A stretch of 64,000 bases of DNA from Strongylocentrotus purpuratus (GCF_000002235.5 NW_022145532.1:248001-312000), one strand, 5' to 3'. Positions 25,401-32,714 are shown, numbered from the stretch's first letter. Program-made: numbers and translations. Notes: a model not told the origin generated them from the letters alone.

Positions 25401-26505
25401 GCAAACAAAGAGTTAACCCTTGTTCAGGTTCAATCAAAGACTTGCCCTACTCTCACAGCTAGTAACACATGGGGATTAAGTTCTCTGAAGAAAGTCATCT
25501 ACCAAGCACAATCTGCCTTCCTGTCCTAGCTTCTACAAGCTCATTATGAACAATAGATTAAGTGTCCAGTGGTTACAATGGGCCTGTGAAGGCTGTGATA
25601 ATGAAGCAATTAAGCGCTCCTATAATAGGCTGAATATAATATCAACCTTGTATGTGGTTACAACATATTGTGTGGTTACACATACTTTGTACCAAGAATG
25701 CTGTTAGTCGAAGGAATAACAAGAGAGTGTGATCTTCAATGATTTTGAGCAAATTACTTACCGGTACATGAACATACAGTGTACATTTGGCGCCTATGAT
25801 ACATTAACTAGTGAATTAATTGCTATGCTTGACATGTAGATGTACTTTGTCCACAGGTATGAAATTATTTCTATTCAGGAACACAAGATACAATTTGAAT
25901 GACAGATTATACCAATCCCATATCAAATACTACATTAATGAACTACCTTTATACATTTGTAGGTTATAACATACATTTTAGTCATCGAGAAATGCAAGAC
26001 AAAAATTACTAAAAGTACATGTATCTCTTTGACAAAAAGTTTTAACTTTTACTTCCACTAGGTTTTAGTTATTAAAGAAAATATGATAAAATGTTGACAC
26101 ACAAATTAGAATTATATTTGTACTACAAGACTACAATGAGATACAAATTCCTCATACTCATTACAAAAACCATTATACATGTCGTTTGATTAGAGAAACA
26201 ATTTCAAAGGATTGCCATGATGCATACCATAGCCAAAGCCCAAAAACCATTATCCAATTATTATCATCATCCTTTTCATAAGGGACAAATTTTCTAAATT
26301 GTTAACTATTATTTCAAGGGTATTCTACTTCTACTTCTACGTCGGTACTTGACAGGATCCAAAATCAATGGATTCCCACTTCTTTCATTTGTTAACATGA
26401 TATAAGATTTTATTACACATTTTTGTTCAGTTTAAAACGTCATACTACAGCAATACAACAATAAATCAATTATCAGTGGCTCACCTCATTCATTTTACTC
26501 CCCAT
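141..26505 (-). CDS. DNAH3: Axonemal dynein heavy chain, DNAH3-like (N-terminal tail, partial; 17 exons)
   Basis: This is the heavy chain of a single-headed inner-arm dynein, the ATP-driven motor of motile cilia and flagella. Seventeen exons can be joined in one open frame (1,051 codons) with matching phases at every GT/AG junction, from ATG 26,505-26,503 to a donor at 140-139. The start has A at -3 and G at +4. Landmarks are [10 protein letters not shown] (residues about 75-84), [17 protein letters not shown] (from about 334), a [17 protein letters not shown] block, [38 protein letters not shown] and the dynein tail signature [10 protein letters not shown]. From memory these match human DNAH3 more closely than DNAH7 or DNAH12, especially [11 protein letters not shown]. 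The family is about 4,000-4,100 residues, so the linker, six AAA modules and stalk lie off the left edge. The tail binds light and intermediate chains and docks the motor. The clade is near certain; the exact paralogue is likely but not proven. Confidence 0.86.
330..1177. other. DNAH3-like intron 16
   Basis: Contains the CT tract at 393-595. The rest is AT-rich with nothing recognised. Confidence 0.8.
393..595 (+). repeat. Pyrimidine tract with (CT)n core
   Basis: CT/CTTT-rich sequence with an uninterrupted CT run near 530-554. It lies in the DNAH3-like intron 64 bp upstream of the acceptor of exon 17. Confidence 0.9.
1178..1372 (-). CDS. DNAH3: DNAH3-like exon 16 (residues 924-988)
   Basis: The exon begins [12 protein letters not shown] and includes [20 protein letters not shown] and [13 protein letters not shown]. 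The W-x-x-G-P and N-A-E positions match the dynein N2 region just before the linker. It is phase 0 at both ends. Confidence 0.92.
1417..1575. mobile_element. Fold-back MITE with GGGCCY-GTTGCA ends
   Basis: Near-complete inverted repeat. The left arm starts GGGCCTCGTTGCATAAAACT and the right arm in reverse complement starts GGGCCCTGTTGCACAAAACT. Arms are about 60 bp with few mismatches around a short loop. It lies in the DNAH3-like intron between exons 15 and 16, abutting a SINE. It is related in end sequence to the element at 10,429. Confidence 0.75.
1576..1850 (+). mobile_element. tRNA-derived SINE copy A
   Basis: An A-box-like TAGCGGATAAG lies at 1,581 and a B box GGTTTGAATCC at 1,620-1,630, spaced as in a tRNA. 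A 3' body follows (GCACTAACGTCC..CGGCAAGACATTAATCT) and an ATT-repeat tail after GAGCGCTATACAAAA. The same body recurs in the three other copies. It is a SINE rather than a tRNA gene because no acceptor stem closes. Confidence 0.75.
2406..2601 (-). CDS. DNAH3: DNAH3-like exon 15 (residues 858-923)
   Basis: This is a predicted coiled coil, [20 protein letters not shown] to KLDDFYSE. Its heptad-like Leu/Ile spacing is as expected before the dynein linker. It joins exons 14 and 16 without frame change. Confidence 0.88.
2683..2978 (+). mobile_element. tRNA-derived SINE copy B
   Basis: B box GGTTCGAATCC at 2,725-2,735, then CGGCACTAATATCCTTTGGC, TTAAATGGGTACCCAGTAGG, a second module (TTAAGCGCTATATAAA) and a weak ATT-like tail. 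The A box is degraded. It lies in the intron upstream of exon 15. Confidence 0.7.
3190..3320 (-). CDS. DNAH3: DNAH3-like exon 14 (residues 815-858)
   Basis: The exon contains [20 protein letters not shown], equivalent to the conserved 'L.FLMDYA.L...D' helix. The donor GTCAGT leaves two bases of codon 858. Confidence 0.9.
3834..4037 (-). CDS. DNAH3: DNAH3-like exon 13 (residues 747-814)
   Basis: The exon encodes [20 protein letters not shown] to TGELLQLK, a helical bundle segment with the ICxQYxxI motif. It is phase 0 at both ends. A plus-strand SINE starts about 28 bp beyond the acceptor. Confidence 0.9.
4038..5245. other. DNAH3-like intron 12
   Basis: SINE copy C, then AT-rich sequence. 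Around 5,155-5,200 a short run of AAACTTGAAACTTGAACTTG direct repeats follows AATAAA, which may be a LINE or SINE 3' end. Confidence 0.6.
4066..4346 (+). mobile_element. tRNA-derived SINE copy C
   Basis: The best-preserved copy. It has an A-box-like TGGTTTAAGCAC, B box GGGTTCGATCCC at 4,119-4,130, the body GGCACTAATGTCTTTTGGCA, CTGGGAGTGGAGATGATGCA, and a CTATTATTATAG tail. It begins about 28 bp from the splice acceptor of exon 13, in opposite orientation to the gene. Confidence 0.78.
5246..5450 (-). CDS. DNAH3: DNAH3-like exon 12 (residues 678-746)
   Basis: The exon begins with the last base of Arg-678, then [12 protein letters not shown], and ends [11 protein letters not shown]. This corresponds to the 'Y.KYD.L......V..FL' and 'MF.LDC' blocks of DNAH3/7. 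The donor is GTAAGT. Confidence 0.9.
5451..5996. other. DNAH3-like intron 11
   Basis: Nothing recognised. Confidence 0.7.
5997..6250 (-). CDS. DNAH3: DNAH3-like exon 11 (residues 594-678)
   Basis: The exon encodes [20 protein letters not shown], matching the 'F.P...D....I' segment of axonemal dynein tails, then a charged helix. Its acceptor is only about 11 bp from the AAT/ATT tail of a minus-strand SINE (6,262 onward), so the SINE tail supplies much of the 3' splice tract. Confidence 0.9.
6251..7185. other. DNAH3-like intron 10
   Basis: SINE copy D at the acceptor edge. 6,546-7,185 holds nothing recognised. Confidence 0.75.
6262..6545 (-). mobile_element. tRNA-derived SINE copy D (minus strand)
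   Basis: Reading the minus strand, a degenerate tRNA-like head (GTGTTGTGGTCGAGTAGATA) is followed by the B box GGTTCGAGTGC, the body CACGGCACTAATGTCCTTGG and an (ATT)n tail ending at 6,262. It inserted in gene orientation so that its tail abuts the acceptor of exon 11. Confidence 0.75.
7186..7389 (-). CDS. DNAH3: DNAH3-like exon 10 (residues 526-593)
   Basis: The exon carries [18 protein letters not shown], the family's '(E/D)xFFxxxxxLMSLQLR' helix, then an acidic Tyr/Asp-rich loop and [13 protein letters not shown] strands. It is phase 0 at both ends (68 codons). Confidence 0.9.
7676..7871 (-). CDS. DNAH3: DNAH3-like exon 9 (residues 460-525)
   Basis: This helical tail segment runs from [16 protein letters not shown] to ERWMPENQ. 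The polypyrimidine tract of the acceptor is a CTT microsatellite (TTCTTCTTCTTCCAG on the minus strand). The donor is GTGAGT, phase 0. Confidence 0.88.
7872..8695. other. DNAH3-like intron 8
   Basis: A GAA run at 7,875-7,890 and a G12 run at 8,381-8,392, followed by a stretch (GGGTGTGTGCCGCTCTAATG) that looks like an interspersed repeat but was not matched. Confidence 0.6.
8696..8931 (-). CDS. DNAH3: DNAH3-like exon 8 (residues 382-460)
   Basis: The exon contains [20 protein letters not shown], the conserved 'SIVDYILMDP.E' element of this dynein clade, followed by [17 protein letters not shown]. The donor is GTGAGT (TGAG also supplies the in-frame stop that ends the open frame) and the acceptor is TGTAG. 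Confidence 0.9.
8961..9120. mobile_element. TA-flanked MITE, CAGTCAAACCTG family, copy 1
   Basis: TACAGTCAAACCTG at the left and CAGGTTTGACTGTA at the right form terminal inverted repeats with TA at both ends, as expected for Tc1/mariner-type insertion. The interior carries the direct motif TGTCTACAAAGACC twice. It lies in the DNAH3-like intron between exons 7 and 8. Confidence 0.75.
9262..9349 (+). mobile_element. SINE 3' tail fragment
   Basis: GTGCTATATAAATCTCATGT followed by an (ATT)n run at about 9,320-9,348 resembles the 3' ends of the SINE copies, but no tRNA-like head is visible. It may be a 5'-truncated or decayed copy. Confidence 0.4.
10429..10570. mobile_element. Fold-back MITE with GGGCCC-GTCTTACAAAGAG ends
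   Basis: The left end GGGCCCCGTCTTACAAAGAG and right end in reverse complement GGGCCCTGTCTTACAAAGAG are almost identical. The arms continue through TTGATTTCAATCGCAA-like sequence. The element is 142 bp. End similarity to the 1,417 element suggests one superfamily. Confidence 0.75.
11788..11983. mobile_element. MITE with ACTACACT ends
   Basis: Imperfect inverted repeat. ACTACACTAAAAAAATG opposes ACTACACTCTAAAAACTA in reverse complement, then TGTTAAAT, TTTAAAAGGGCC and GGAGTGACCA are shared in both arms. It ends 17 bp from the beginning of the untranslated flank of exon 7, so it is intronic. Confidence 0.7.
12024..12165 (-). CDS. DNAH3: DNAH3-like exon 7 (residues 334-381)
   Basis: This is where clear dynein tail homology begins. 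It encodes [18 protein letters not shown], then an amphipathic helix with the (L/I)P..L block typical of DNAH3/7/12 N-termini. The acceptor is CTTTAG and the donor GTAAAA, ending at phase 0. Confidence 0.88.
12759..12897 (-). CDS. DNAH3: DNAH3-like exon 6 (residues 288-334)
   Basis: This exon is found by splice logic, with acceptor TTCTTAG and donor GTAAAT. It begins with two bases of codon 288 and ends with two bases of codon 334. It encodes [19 protein letters not shown], then a Pro-rich segment ending TPDQKDVVR. The last residue joins YYGLIEGS of the next exon, matching the conserved R-Y-Y-Y-Y of the DNAH3/7 tail. Confidence 0.8.
12921..13106. mobile_element. TA-flanked MITE, CAGTCAAACCTG family, copy 2
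   Basis: A diverged member: TACACTCAAACCTG at the left and CAGGTTTGACTCTGTA at the right, with internal CTTTATA motifs in place of TCTACAAAGACC. It lies 23 bp from the acceptor of exon 6. Confidence 0.65.
13669..14063 (-). CDS. DNAH3: DNAH3-like exon 5 (residues 156-288), Ser/Asn/Pro-rich
   Basis: This is the largest exon found (395 bp), with acceptor TTCTAG and donor GTAAGT. It encodes a low-complexity Ser/Pro/Asn/Thr segment with no known fold, continuing the disordered insert of exon 4. Both flanking codons are split (one base each) and match the neighbouring exons. Confidence 0.78.
16367..16470 (+). repeat. (CT)n microsatellite
   Basis: About 50 bp of uninterrupted CT followed by CTTT variants. 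Confidence 0.95.
16771..16925 (+). repeat. Dispersed repeat 'GTTGAGTTCTGGTCATG', copy 1
   Basis: It shares GATCATCTAGCATATAAG, CAAGGTTCTGGAATCATCAA and AAATTTGGCC with copies at 24,853 and 42,577 in the same order. It is interspersed and non-coding. Confidence 0.65.
17030..18420. mobile_element. TIR-bounded non-autonomous element containing a satellite
   Basis: The left end TAGGCGCATTTATACTGT and right end in reverse complement TAGGGGCATTTACACTGT are terminal inverted repeats. Subterminal sequences share CGCGATGTT and repeated AACACGCCAAA units near the right end. A possible 3-bp duplication AGT flanks it. There is no transposase; almost the whole interior is the tandem array at 17,190-18,172. 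Confidence 0.6.
17190..18172 (+). repeat. Pyrimidine-rich satellite, 91-bp then 51-bp units
   Basis: The core TTCCTTATGTTATTCTTTGT recurs. Spacing of the TTTCCTTATG landmark is about 91 bp in the left half (17,383; 17,474; 17,565; 17,656; 17,748) and 51 bp in the right half (17,926; 17,977; 18,028; 18,079; 18,130). The 91-bp unit equals a 51-bp unit plus a 40-bp TTCTCTTATG-containing subunit. Long open frames in several phases here are a by-product of purine scarcity, not genes. Confidence 0.9.
18963..19122. mobile_element. TA-flanked MITE, CAGTCAAACCTG family, copy 3
   Basis: TACAGTCAAAACTG at the left and CAGGTTTGACTGTA at the right. The interior (CTGTCTACAAAGGCC, GTACTAAAGGAACCTGT) is close to copy 1 at the same length. 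It ends 20 bp before the donor side of exon 4. Confidence 0.75.
19142..19319 (-). CDS. DNAH3: DNAH3-like exon 4 (residues 97-156), Ser/Pro/Arg-rich
   Basis: The splice sites are TTTAG and GTGAGT. The exon encodes repeated S-P-S-P, P-S-P and S-H-R motifs ([20 protein letters not shown] and following), a basic and probably disordered linker. The reading frame fits only when joined to exons 3 and 5, which supports it as real. Confidence 0.75.
19320..19927. other. DNAH3-like intron 3
   Basis: AT-rich; nothing recognised. Confidence 0.7.
19928..20099 (-). CDS. DNAH3: DNAH3-like exon 3 (residues 40-97)
   Basis: The exon runs from acceptor TTGCAG to donor GTAAAT and ends with one base of codon 97. 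It includes [16 protein letters not shown], which resembles the SIGNNYSLTARN segment that I recall near the N-terminus of vertebrate DNAH3. This short match is a main reason for choosing DNAH3. Confidence 0.8.
20100..22821. other. DNAH3-like intron 2
   Basis: Contains the near-consensus X-box at 20,628. Otherwise AT-rich with T-runs and nothing recognised. Confidence 0.7.
20628..20641. promoter_or_regulatory. Near-consensus X-box in a DNAH3-like intron
   Basis: GTTGCCATGGTATT matches 12 of 14 positions of the RFX consensus. It sits between exons 2 and 3 of the dynein gene, a ciliary gene of the kind that RFX regulates, so an intronic enhancer or internal promoter is conceivable. Confidence 0.3.
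22822..22917 (-). CDS. DNAH3: DNAH3-like exon 2 (residues 8-39)
   Basis: The exon is phase 0 at both ends, with acceptor TTTTCAG and donor GTAAGC. It encodes a Pro/Gln-rich stretch beginning [19 protein letters not shown], without recognisable domains. Its first codon is an in-frame ATG, an alternative start if exon 1 is skipped. Confidence 0.75.
22918..26484. other. DNAH3-like intron 1
   Basis: Contains dispersed repeat copy 2 (24,853). The rest is AT-rich with many ACATGTA words. Confidence 0.7.
24853..25210 (+). mobile_element. Dispersed repeat 'GTTGAGTTCTGGTCATG', copy 2 with inverted ends
   Basis: It starts AAGTTGAGTTCTGGTCATGC. At 25,194-25,210 the reverse complement reads AGGTTGAGTTCTGGGAAG, suggesting short inverted termini of a DNA element. 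The internal CTGGAATCATCAAAATGATA matches the other two copies. Confidence 0.55.
26485..26505 (-). CDS. DNAH3: DNAH3-like coding exon 1 (start codon)
   Basis: This exon encodes only seven residues, MGSKMNE, and ends in a GTGAGC donor at phase 0. The ATG sits in ACCATGG, a strong Kozak context. The next exon also begins with ATG at phase 0, so initiation there (residue 8) is possible. The 5' UTR extends rightward from 26,506 and its start cannot be set from sequence alone. Confidence 0.7.
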
Positions 26506-26920
26506 GGTTGAAGCGAACCCGTCTGCTTCACACAGCTCCACAGAATGGAATAATACAAAATGGGAGTGGGTCTCACGTCTTTTCACTTCGAATTTTCAGG
26601 CAAACTCATCGTGATGCATTGTAAATCGAGCGTATACATCCATGTATCAGTTGTTCATGCAATTTTAACCAACATTGAAACTAATTTCGAATAGCGGCAG
26701 ATCGGAGGCTTTATTATAAAGCGAGTACAAATGTGGGTCGGTCGAATACAACAGCAGCTAGCAGGCCGCCGGATTATACCGTTCTTGTAGTGGGGAAGCA
26801 CTGGCATAAGACCATGAAGCGTTGGGTTGCTGGGAGACAACCGAAGCGAGCTTTATTGACTTAGAATCGGATTAAAGTAACGGAACAGTAACTCGTCCCT
26901 GGTAGCCATATTACATTGTG
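26506..26920 (-). promoter_or_regulatory. Presumed DNAH3-like 5' UTR/promoter region
   Basis: This stretch lies upstream of the start codon on the minus strand. It is less AT-rich than its surroundings and has scattered CpGs. It holds GTTGCTGGGAGACAAC at 26,825-26,840, two X-box-like half-sites with a spacer longer than canonical, and GGTAGCCATATTAC at 26,899-26,912, half of an X-box. RFX factors drive ciliary genes through X-boxes, but neither site is a full match, so function is conjecture. The transcription start is not resolvable. Confidence 0.35.
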
Positions 26921-27264
26921 AGGAAACCGGAGATTATGACCATTGATCTCATTTCATTATAAGACTGCAGTTGATAATGTTGCCTTTAGAGTTTAGTTCC
27001 ATGAACTTCTTGAACAAAATGCTCCCACGGGACATCGACTTGACAATGCACTGGTACCGCTACTGTATGCTGCGATGTACCTACGTACGTACACGCATGC
27101 ATGATCGAGCTCCAAAACTTTGCCAACTCCGTGAAACAGGTGCACTGTGAACATGCTCCGGAATAGGGGTGTTAGCAAGGAGTTAACTCCTTGGTGTTAG
27201 GGTGGGCGCGGTGGTATTGAGCCTGAACATCGCAGTCCATTGCTCGGACCAGGGTGCTCGGACC

Positions 27265-27288
27265 GTTCTCTTTCTTTCTTTCTTTCTC

Positions 27289-27338
<50 letters not shown>

Positions 27339-27722
27339 CTCTTCTTTCTTTCTTTTTCTTTCGTCATCCTTTCATTCTTTCATTCTTTCTTTCTTTTCTT
27401 TCTCATTCTCCTTTCTTTCTTTCTCTCTTTCTCTCTTTCTCTATTTCTTTCTTTCTCTCTTTCTCTCTTATTTCTCTCTTTCTCTCCTTTTTTCTTACTT
27501 TCTTTCTTTCTTTCTTTTTTTCGTTCATCCTTTCATTCTTTCATTCTTTCTTTCTTTTCTTTCTCATTCTCCTTTCTTTCTTTCTCTCTTTCTCTCTTTC
27601 TCTATTTCTTTCTTTCTCTTTCTCTCTTTCTCTCTTTCTCTCTTTCTCTCTTTCTCTCTTTCTCTCCTTCTCTCTTATTTCTCTCTTTCTCTCCTTTTCT
27701 CTCACTTTCTTTCTTTCTCTAC
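27265..27722 (+). repeat. (CTTT)n/(CTCTTT)n pyrimidine tract
   Basis: Over 450 bp of nearly pure pyrimidine. A roughly 180-bp segment (from TTTCATTCTTTCATTC at about 27,370 and again at about 27,532) is duplicated in tandem. Long open frames in all three plus phases are artefacts. Confidence 0.95.
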
Positions 27723-28274
27723 TTTACCATGACTTCCAATGTCTTGTATTATATTGACAATCAGATGGGCAGCTATGAATATATACGTTCATAATGCTTC
27801 CATTTGTTTTTATGTTGGTAAATTACAAATATATATATTATGGTATTTATAGATTTACAGTAATTACGATATGTAACTATGGTAACAGCCTTAGCAGTCA
27901 CGTCCATTACCAACTTTGTGGCAAACAGGCAGATCATGATGGCTTGTTTATTGCTATGACTAACATTATTTAAATTCTTCAGAGACCAACTTCAAATTAA
28001 ATGTAATATTGATGAAGTACAGATTTGTTTGCTTATTTCATCCTTTTCATCTTTTTATCATACTGTTTCCATAGCAAAAGCCTATTTCTTCATGAACGTG
28101 ACTTCAAATGACTTGAATTTTTAATTGCAATCAAATGTCAGCTAAAAGTACATTTATTTAGATGCTTCACATTTATTTCTATTACCAGTATCTATGTTAT
28201 TGAATTACAATTGTGATGAAGGACTTAGGCCTACTTCCCAAAACGCTAAATCCACTTTTGACCATTTTGTTTAA

Positions 28275-28400
28275 AGGTAAAGACCAGTTTTGAAATGCCC
28301 CCCTCTCAAAAAATGAAATGGAAGCTCTCATTACCAATCATGTGAAAGAATATGTTTTGACTAATACGTGATGATACAAATTTTGCCGAGAAACCGCCTA
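28275..28400 (+). mobile_element. TTAA-flanked repeat end (AGGTA-A/T-AGACCAGTTTTG), plus copy
   Basis: TTAA at 28,271-28,274 precedes AGGTAAAGACCAGTTTTG. About 110 bp (CTCATTACCAATCATGTGAA, AATACGTGATGATACAAAT) matches the 42,830-42,940 copy in reverse orientation. The other terminus was not found. Confidence 0.55.
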
Positions 28401-29154
28401 CTAATAATTGATATATGATGATATTTTTTTTCATTTGATATTTGAATAAACAGATTATATTGTATTTTTAAAATGTTCTTGCAAAATGTAAAAAAATTCC
28501 AGTTCATGTTTCTCTTTCATTCCAAAAAGGCGCTAAATCCAAAGTCATTTAATTACAAAAGGAATTAAATCCACTATGTCGATTAGGAATTTGTGTTACG
28601 ATTTTTGTAGATATGGTCAGTTTAGATAACCAATGCAAAGTTTTAATAAACTCACCATATTTAAATGTTTTTGGATTTAGTTCCTTTCTGAATGAAATGG
28701 CCGTAAGTGTCGTCTTTAGTGGAAAACATTTTTGTTTCAATGTTGTTTCAGTTAACAAGAAGCTAACCGGCGGCACTAACCTGCGCCTTTAGTGTGAATT
28801 GTTTACTGGAGAAGAGGGCGGCAGACCAAAATTAAAAATGCAAGATCATTAAAGTTGAGAATATGAAGAGATTTGTTGTATTGATATTGGAAAAGCTGCA
28901 TTGGTGCCAGGGCACGTTCATGAATGTCTAATTCCTTAAATGAATATATTTATTTATAATGAAATGAATAGTAAGTAAAATCGTGCACAAAATCAGGTTG
29001 CACATAACAATATTATTTTACCATGTTAATAAAATATAAAAAAAGTACATCCTATCCTTCACTAACGTCTATGAAATTGGCAAATTAGAGAGGTTCTCAA
29101 ATTGCAAGTTTGACAAGTTCGTAGTGTCTCCTATCATGTTTACTGCCCCATCCA

Positions 29155-29156
29155 CC

Positions 29157-29219
<63 letters not shown>

Positions 29220-29310
29220 TCTCTCATTCTCCCTCTCTCTTACTCTCTTTCTCTTTCTCTTTCCCTTTCTCTTTCTCTTTCTATTTATCTGTCTCTTCCA
29301 CTTTCTCTCG
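29155..29310 (+). repeat. (CT)n microsatellite
   Basis: About 50 bp of CT then CTTT/CTCTTT variants, in the intergenic region. Confidence 0.95.
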
Positions 29311-29848
29311 CCATTATCTTGTTTAATTAGTAAGCATGTTCACTGAATACAGCTTCATTTTTCAGCGCTTTAAAGGGGCAGTGTTTATAGAGCAGGAACG
29401 TTTGAGTTGAGTAAATGGGTTGGAATCAATCTAGGCTTGTAAATTGTAAGCACGACGGGGAAGGGGGTAACTCTCTTCCGATCAACTTTTTTTTAATTTC
29501 CTGTTCCAATATTTTGCAAGAAAACGAGAAAACATACATATTTTATTGTGAAATATTGTCGAATATCGTTACCCCAAAAAGTACTGAGTAATACACAAAG
29601 CTGCCCGATTGCGAAGGGGAACGGATGCATGATTATTTATAGTAATTCACAATTCACAATTCACAAATGATTTGGGTCCATTCAAAATGATACCCAGTTA
29701 GATAAAGTAAGATGTGTAGTGATTATTGTCGGAGAGGGCAGTAGACCAACTTAGATCACAGTCCGTTGCCGTCCGTTGTCAATGGATCGGTTTACTCTTA
29801 GTAACATAATTTCGAATGTTATGCATTATTGACTTGTTCTTGACAACC

Positions 29849-30719
29849 CAGGCGCGGATCCAGGATTTCTTAGGGGTGGGGGCCTAAATTTGAAATTATG
29901 CGAGCCAAATATTGGTACGCAATGGTGACCAGCATTGACGTAATGGGGGGGGGGGGGGGGTGCTGGGAGGGGTGATTTCCCCCTCCCTCCTCCGCAAAGC
30001 GCCAAAACTCTTACGTTTCATTAAATTATTAGAGAAAGAAGACGATTCATTGTACCGTTCTCGAAAATAATCCTCGTCTGAAACTCTGAATTCAGTTCCC
30101 CCCCCCCCCTCCCGCGCGAAGCGTGGAAGCTTTTACGTTTCATTAAATGATTAGAGAAAGAAGACGATTCATTGTACCGTTCTCGAAAATAATCCTCGTC
30201 TGAATTCAGGTTACCCCCTCCCCCCCCCCCTCCCGCGCGAAGCTCGGAAGTTTTCACGTTTCATTAAATCATTAGAGAAAGAAGAGGATTTGTTGTACCG
30301 TTCTCGACTCTTAATCCTCGTTTGAATACAGTTCCCCCCACCTCCTGCGCGAAGCGCGGAAGCTTTGACATAGAGTAACAAGACGATTCGTTGTACCGTT
30401 CTTGAAAATAATCCTCGTCTGAATTCAGTTCCCCCCCCCCCTCCTGCGCGAAGTGCGGAAGCTCTGACCTTTCATTAAATTATTAGTGAAAAAAGACGAT
30501 TCGTTGTACCGTTCTCTAAAATAATCCTCGTCTGAGTTCAGTTTACACCCCCCCCCCTCCCTCCCGCGCAAAGCGCGGAAGCTTTTACATTAATTCATTA
30601 AATCATTAGAGAAAGAAGACGATAAATTATGTTGTACCGTCCTCTTCCTTTTCTCTCCTCTCTTTAGTTTGGTCTTTTTTGGGGGGGGGGCGCCCCACCG
30701 CCCCCTGGCTACGCACCTG
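29849..30719. mobile_element. Transposon-like element with CAGG-Y-GCG ends enclosing a minisatellite
   Basis: The left end CAGGCGCGGATCCAGG and right end in reverse complement CAGGTGCGTAGCCAGG are inverted. The interior is mostly the C-run minisatellite. No matching 8-bp duplication was found (TGACAACC versus CGGTCAGA), so the true ends may differ. Confidence 0.45.
30000..30650. repeat. Minisatellite of about 120 bp with C-runs (about 6 units)
   Basis: Each unit contains TTCATTAAATNATTAGAGAAAG, AAGACGATTC, TTGTACCGTTCTCGAAAATA, ATCCTCGTCTGAATTCAG, a run of 7-10 C, then CGCGCGAAGCGCGGAAGC. One unit (about 30,365-30,470) lacks the TTCATTAAAT part. Confidence 0.85.
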
Positions 30720-32674
30720 CGGTCAGATGAACATATTTTGATACCTTGTCCGCCCTCGGAAACTCAGGGGTTTAAGGCAATAACTTACGGTCAGATAAGC
30801 ATTCAGGGGCCCGCCTTAGGGCCCCTGGTGGGGTCGAGAGTGTGGAAACCACGAAATCTCAGGGGTTTTAGGCATTTGATTATTAGAAGAAGATTATTAT
30901 TATTATTATTTCAAATCATTTTAATAAAAGGTGATGTAATGTTCACTATTATTATTATTATTATTATACATGGACGTATTATAGGAGTACATGCTGTTCT
31001 TTCTAAAAAATAAAAAAAAACATATATAGCCACTACACGATTCGAAAGAAGTTAGGAATAAAGCCAAGTTTTTTTTACTGAAATGAAAACAGGCTGTATT
31101 AAGCTGCCGTACACTGCATGCTGCGATTATTTCTGGTATAATGAAATTTGACTAATTTACTCACTCATTCAAATAGAGGCCTAGACTATATTACATATTT
31201 TAAGACAAGGTAACGTAGACAATCGAAAGGAATTCCTATATTAAATATTAGACTAAATTATGTCAAGCCGAAATGCAATTAGAACCAATTTACGAAACAC
31301 GTTTTAAAAAGAAAGAAAGAAAAAAGAAAGTGTAATGCTATTACAGAAATATGAGAATTACATTTCTGCGTGCAAATTCTGCAAAGAAGACAAGGAAGAT
31401 ACTTTATTCGTTCTCAATGTGTAATGGATGCGAAAGATACATGGGAAGGGGGTATTGATAACGGTATATGGCAATGAGCTCAATGTGCTTTATGAAAATA
31501 AATGTTTCATAAATGTTTCATACAGACAGTCAAGTTTTGTATTAGCCTTTTATAACATTCAAGAAAATCTAGCGAGCGAGCAACAGAAAAAGAAAACATT
31601 TTAATTATGGTTTTGATATGCTGAATTCCTCCCTTGGCCATGCAAGATATCAGACACAATTTTATATTTTCACATTTCATGTTATTAAAAAAGATCGAGA
31701 GAGATTCGAGGCACCGGTTGAGAAGCGCTGAATTAAGCGATTTATCAACAAATTGTCACTAATACTAATAAACATGACGATCAAGGTCAAACACTGTCGA
31801 AAAGTTTCTTAAAACAAAGCGCAGATAACAACTTCTCACACTCACCGTAGAGGACGTGTGGAATATATAGGTTTGGAGACCGCTGCAAATTATATATCAT
31901 TTTTTTTTCCTGCATGATTTCTTCATTTAATTCATCTCTAATATCATGAGTGTACAAAGATTAGTAAGACATATTCCAGTGCTGTTTACAATATTTCATA
32001 TATATTTTTTTTCGAAAATCATTTTTAAAAGACCATCAAAATCAAGCCATTTCTAAAAGTGCAAATAAAGTTACTTATCAGGCACTGGCTGGATGTTGAT
32101 CTTTTTTAAATGATTTTGAATACTCGTTTTAAAAGAACGGTCATAGCCTTAGTTCCCGGCTTTAGTTTTAAGATTTCTGTTTCAAAAATGTATGTTTCCA
32201 AAAATCCTCCCAAAATGTCCATAACAAACGTACTATATTTGGTAACTGTCAACGGACCCTGATGATAATTGATTGTTGCAGGTACTGTGTGCTAGATTGA
32301 GCTTCGGGAATCGGGAGATGTCAAATTGATCTATTAATCAGTAAATTACATTGTTCATTTATAAGGTAGCATACTCTTTCAATTTTTATCAAATGTGAAG
32401 TGTCGTACGAAGGATGAAAACAGGAAAAATATGGATTTCATCTCATTGTTATAAAAACAGTTTTTGAGAATCACGCCTGTAGTGCATTACGGTATACGCA
32501 CAATATGCAGACAGCCGCTCCAGCTAGCTAGCTGATATACACACACTATCGTCATCGTCAATTTGCGCATGCGTTTCGCCTTTCGCGTATTCTGCTGATC
32601 ATTTGTGAACATTAACAACTGTTGGCCGATCTACGCATCACCATCATCATCATCGTTTTAATCAATTAGGAATC

Positions 32675-32714
32675 ATGGGTTCATATCAAAGGATTACCAT
32701 TGTTCTTATCCTAA
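32675..32714 (+). CDS. Exon 1 of mucin-like gene: start and signal peptide
   Basis: ATGGGTTCA opens a hydrophobic leader MGSYQRITIVLIL and is followed by a GTAAGT donor, leaving one base (A) of codon 14. Joining to exon 2 gives Ile-Val-Cys-Leu-Met-Gly-Leu, which completes a textbook signal peptide. That completion is the reason for linking these two exons across a 6.1-kb intron. Confidence 0.72.

Larger units (their letters stand above)
26921..32674. other. Intergenic region between divergent genes
   Basis: Pyrimidine tract, TTAA repeat end, CT microsatellite and the minisatellite element. 30,720-30,880 has a GC-rich stretch with a GGGGCCC-rich palindrome (CAGGGGCCCGCC...GGGCCCCTGG). 31,000-32,670 has no recognised feature except the short 5' leader of the mucin-like gene, with CATCATCATCAT just before its ATG. 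Confidence 0.7.

Noticed and set aside
27202..27794. Three overlapping 167-184-codon frames
   Set aside because: Translated CTTT tract, open in every phase.
26485..32714. Bidirectional promoter shared by the two genes
   Set aside because: The start codons are over 6 kb apart with repeats between, so a shared core promoter is unlikely.
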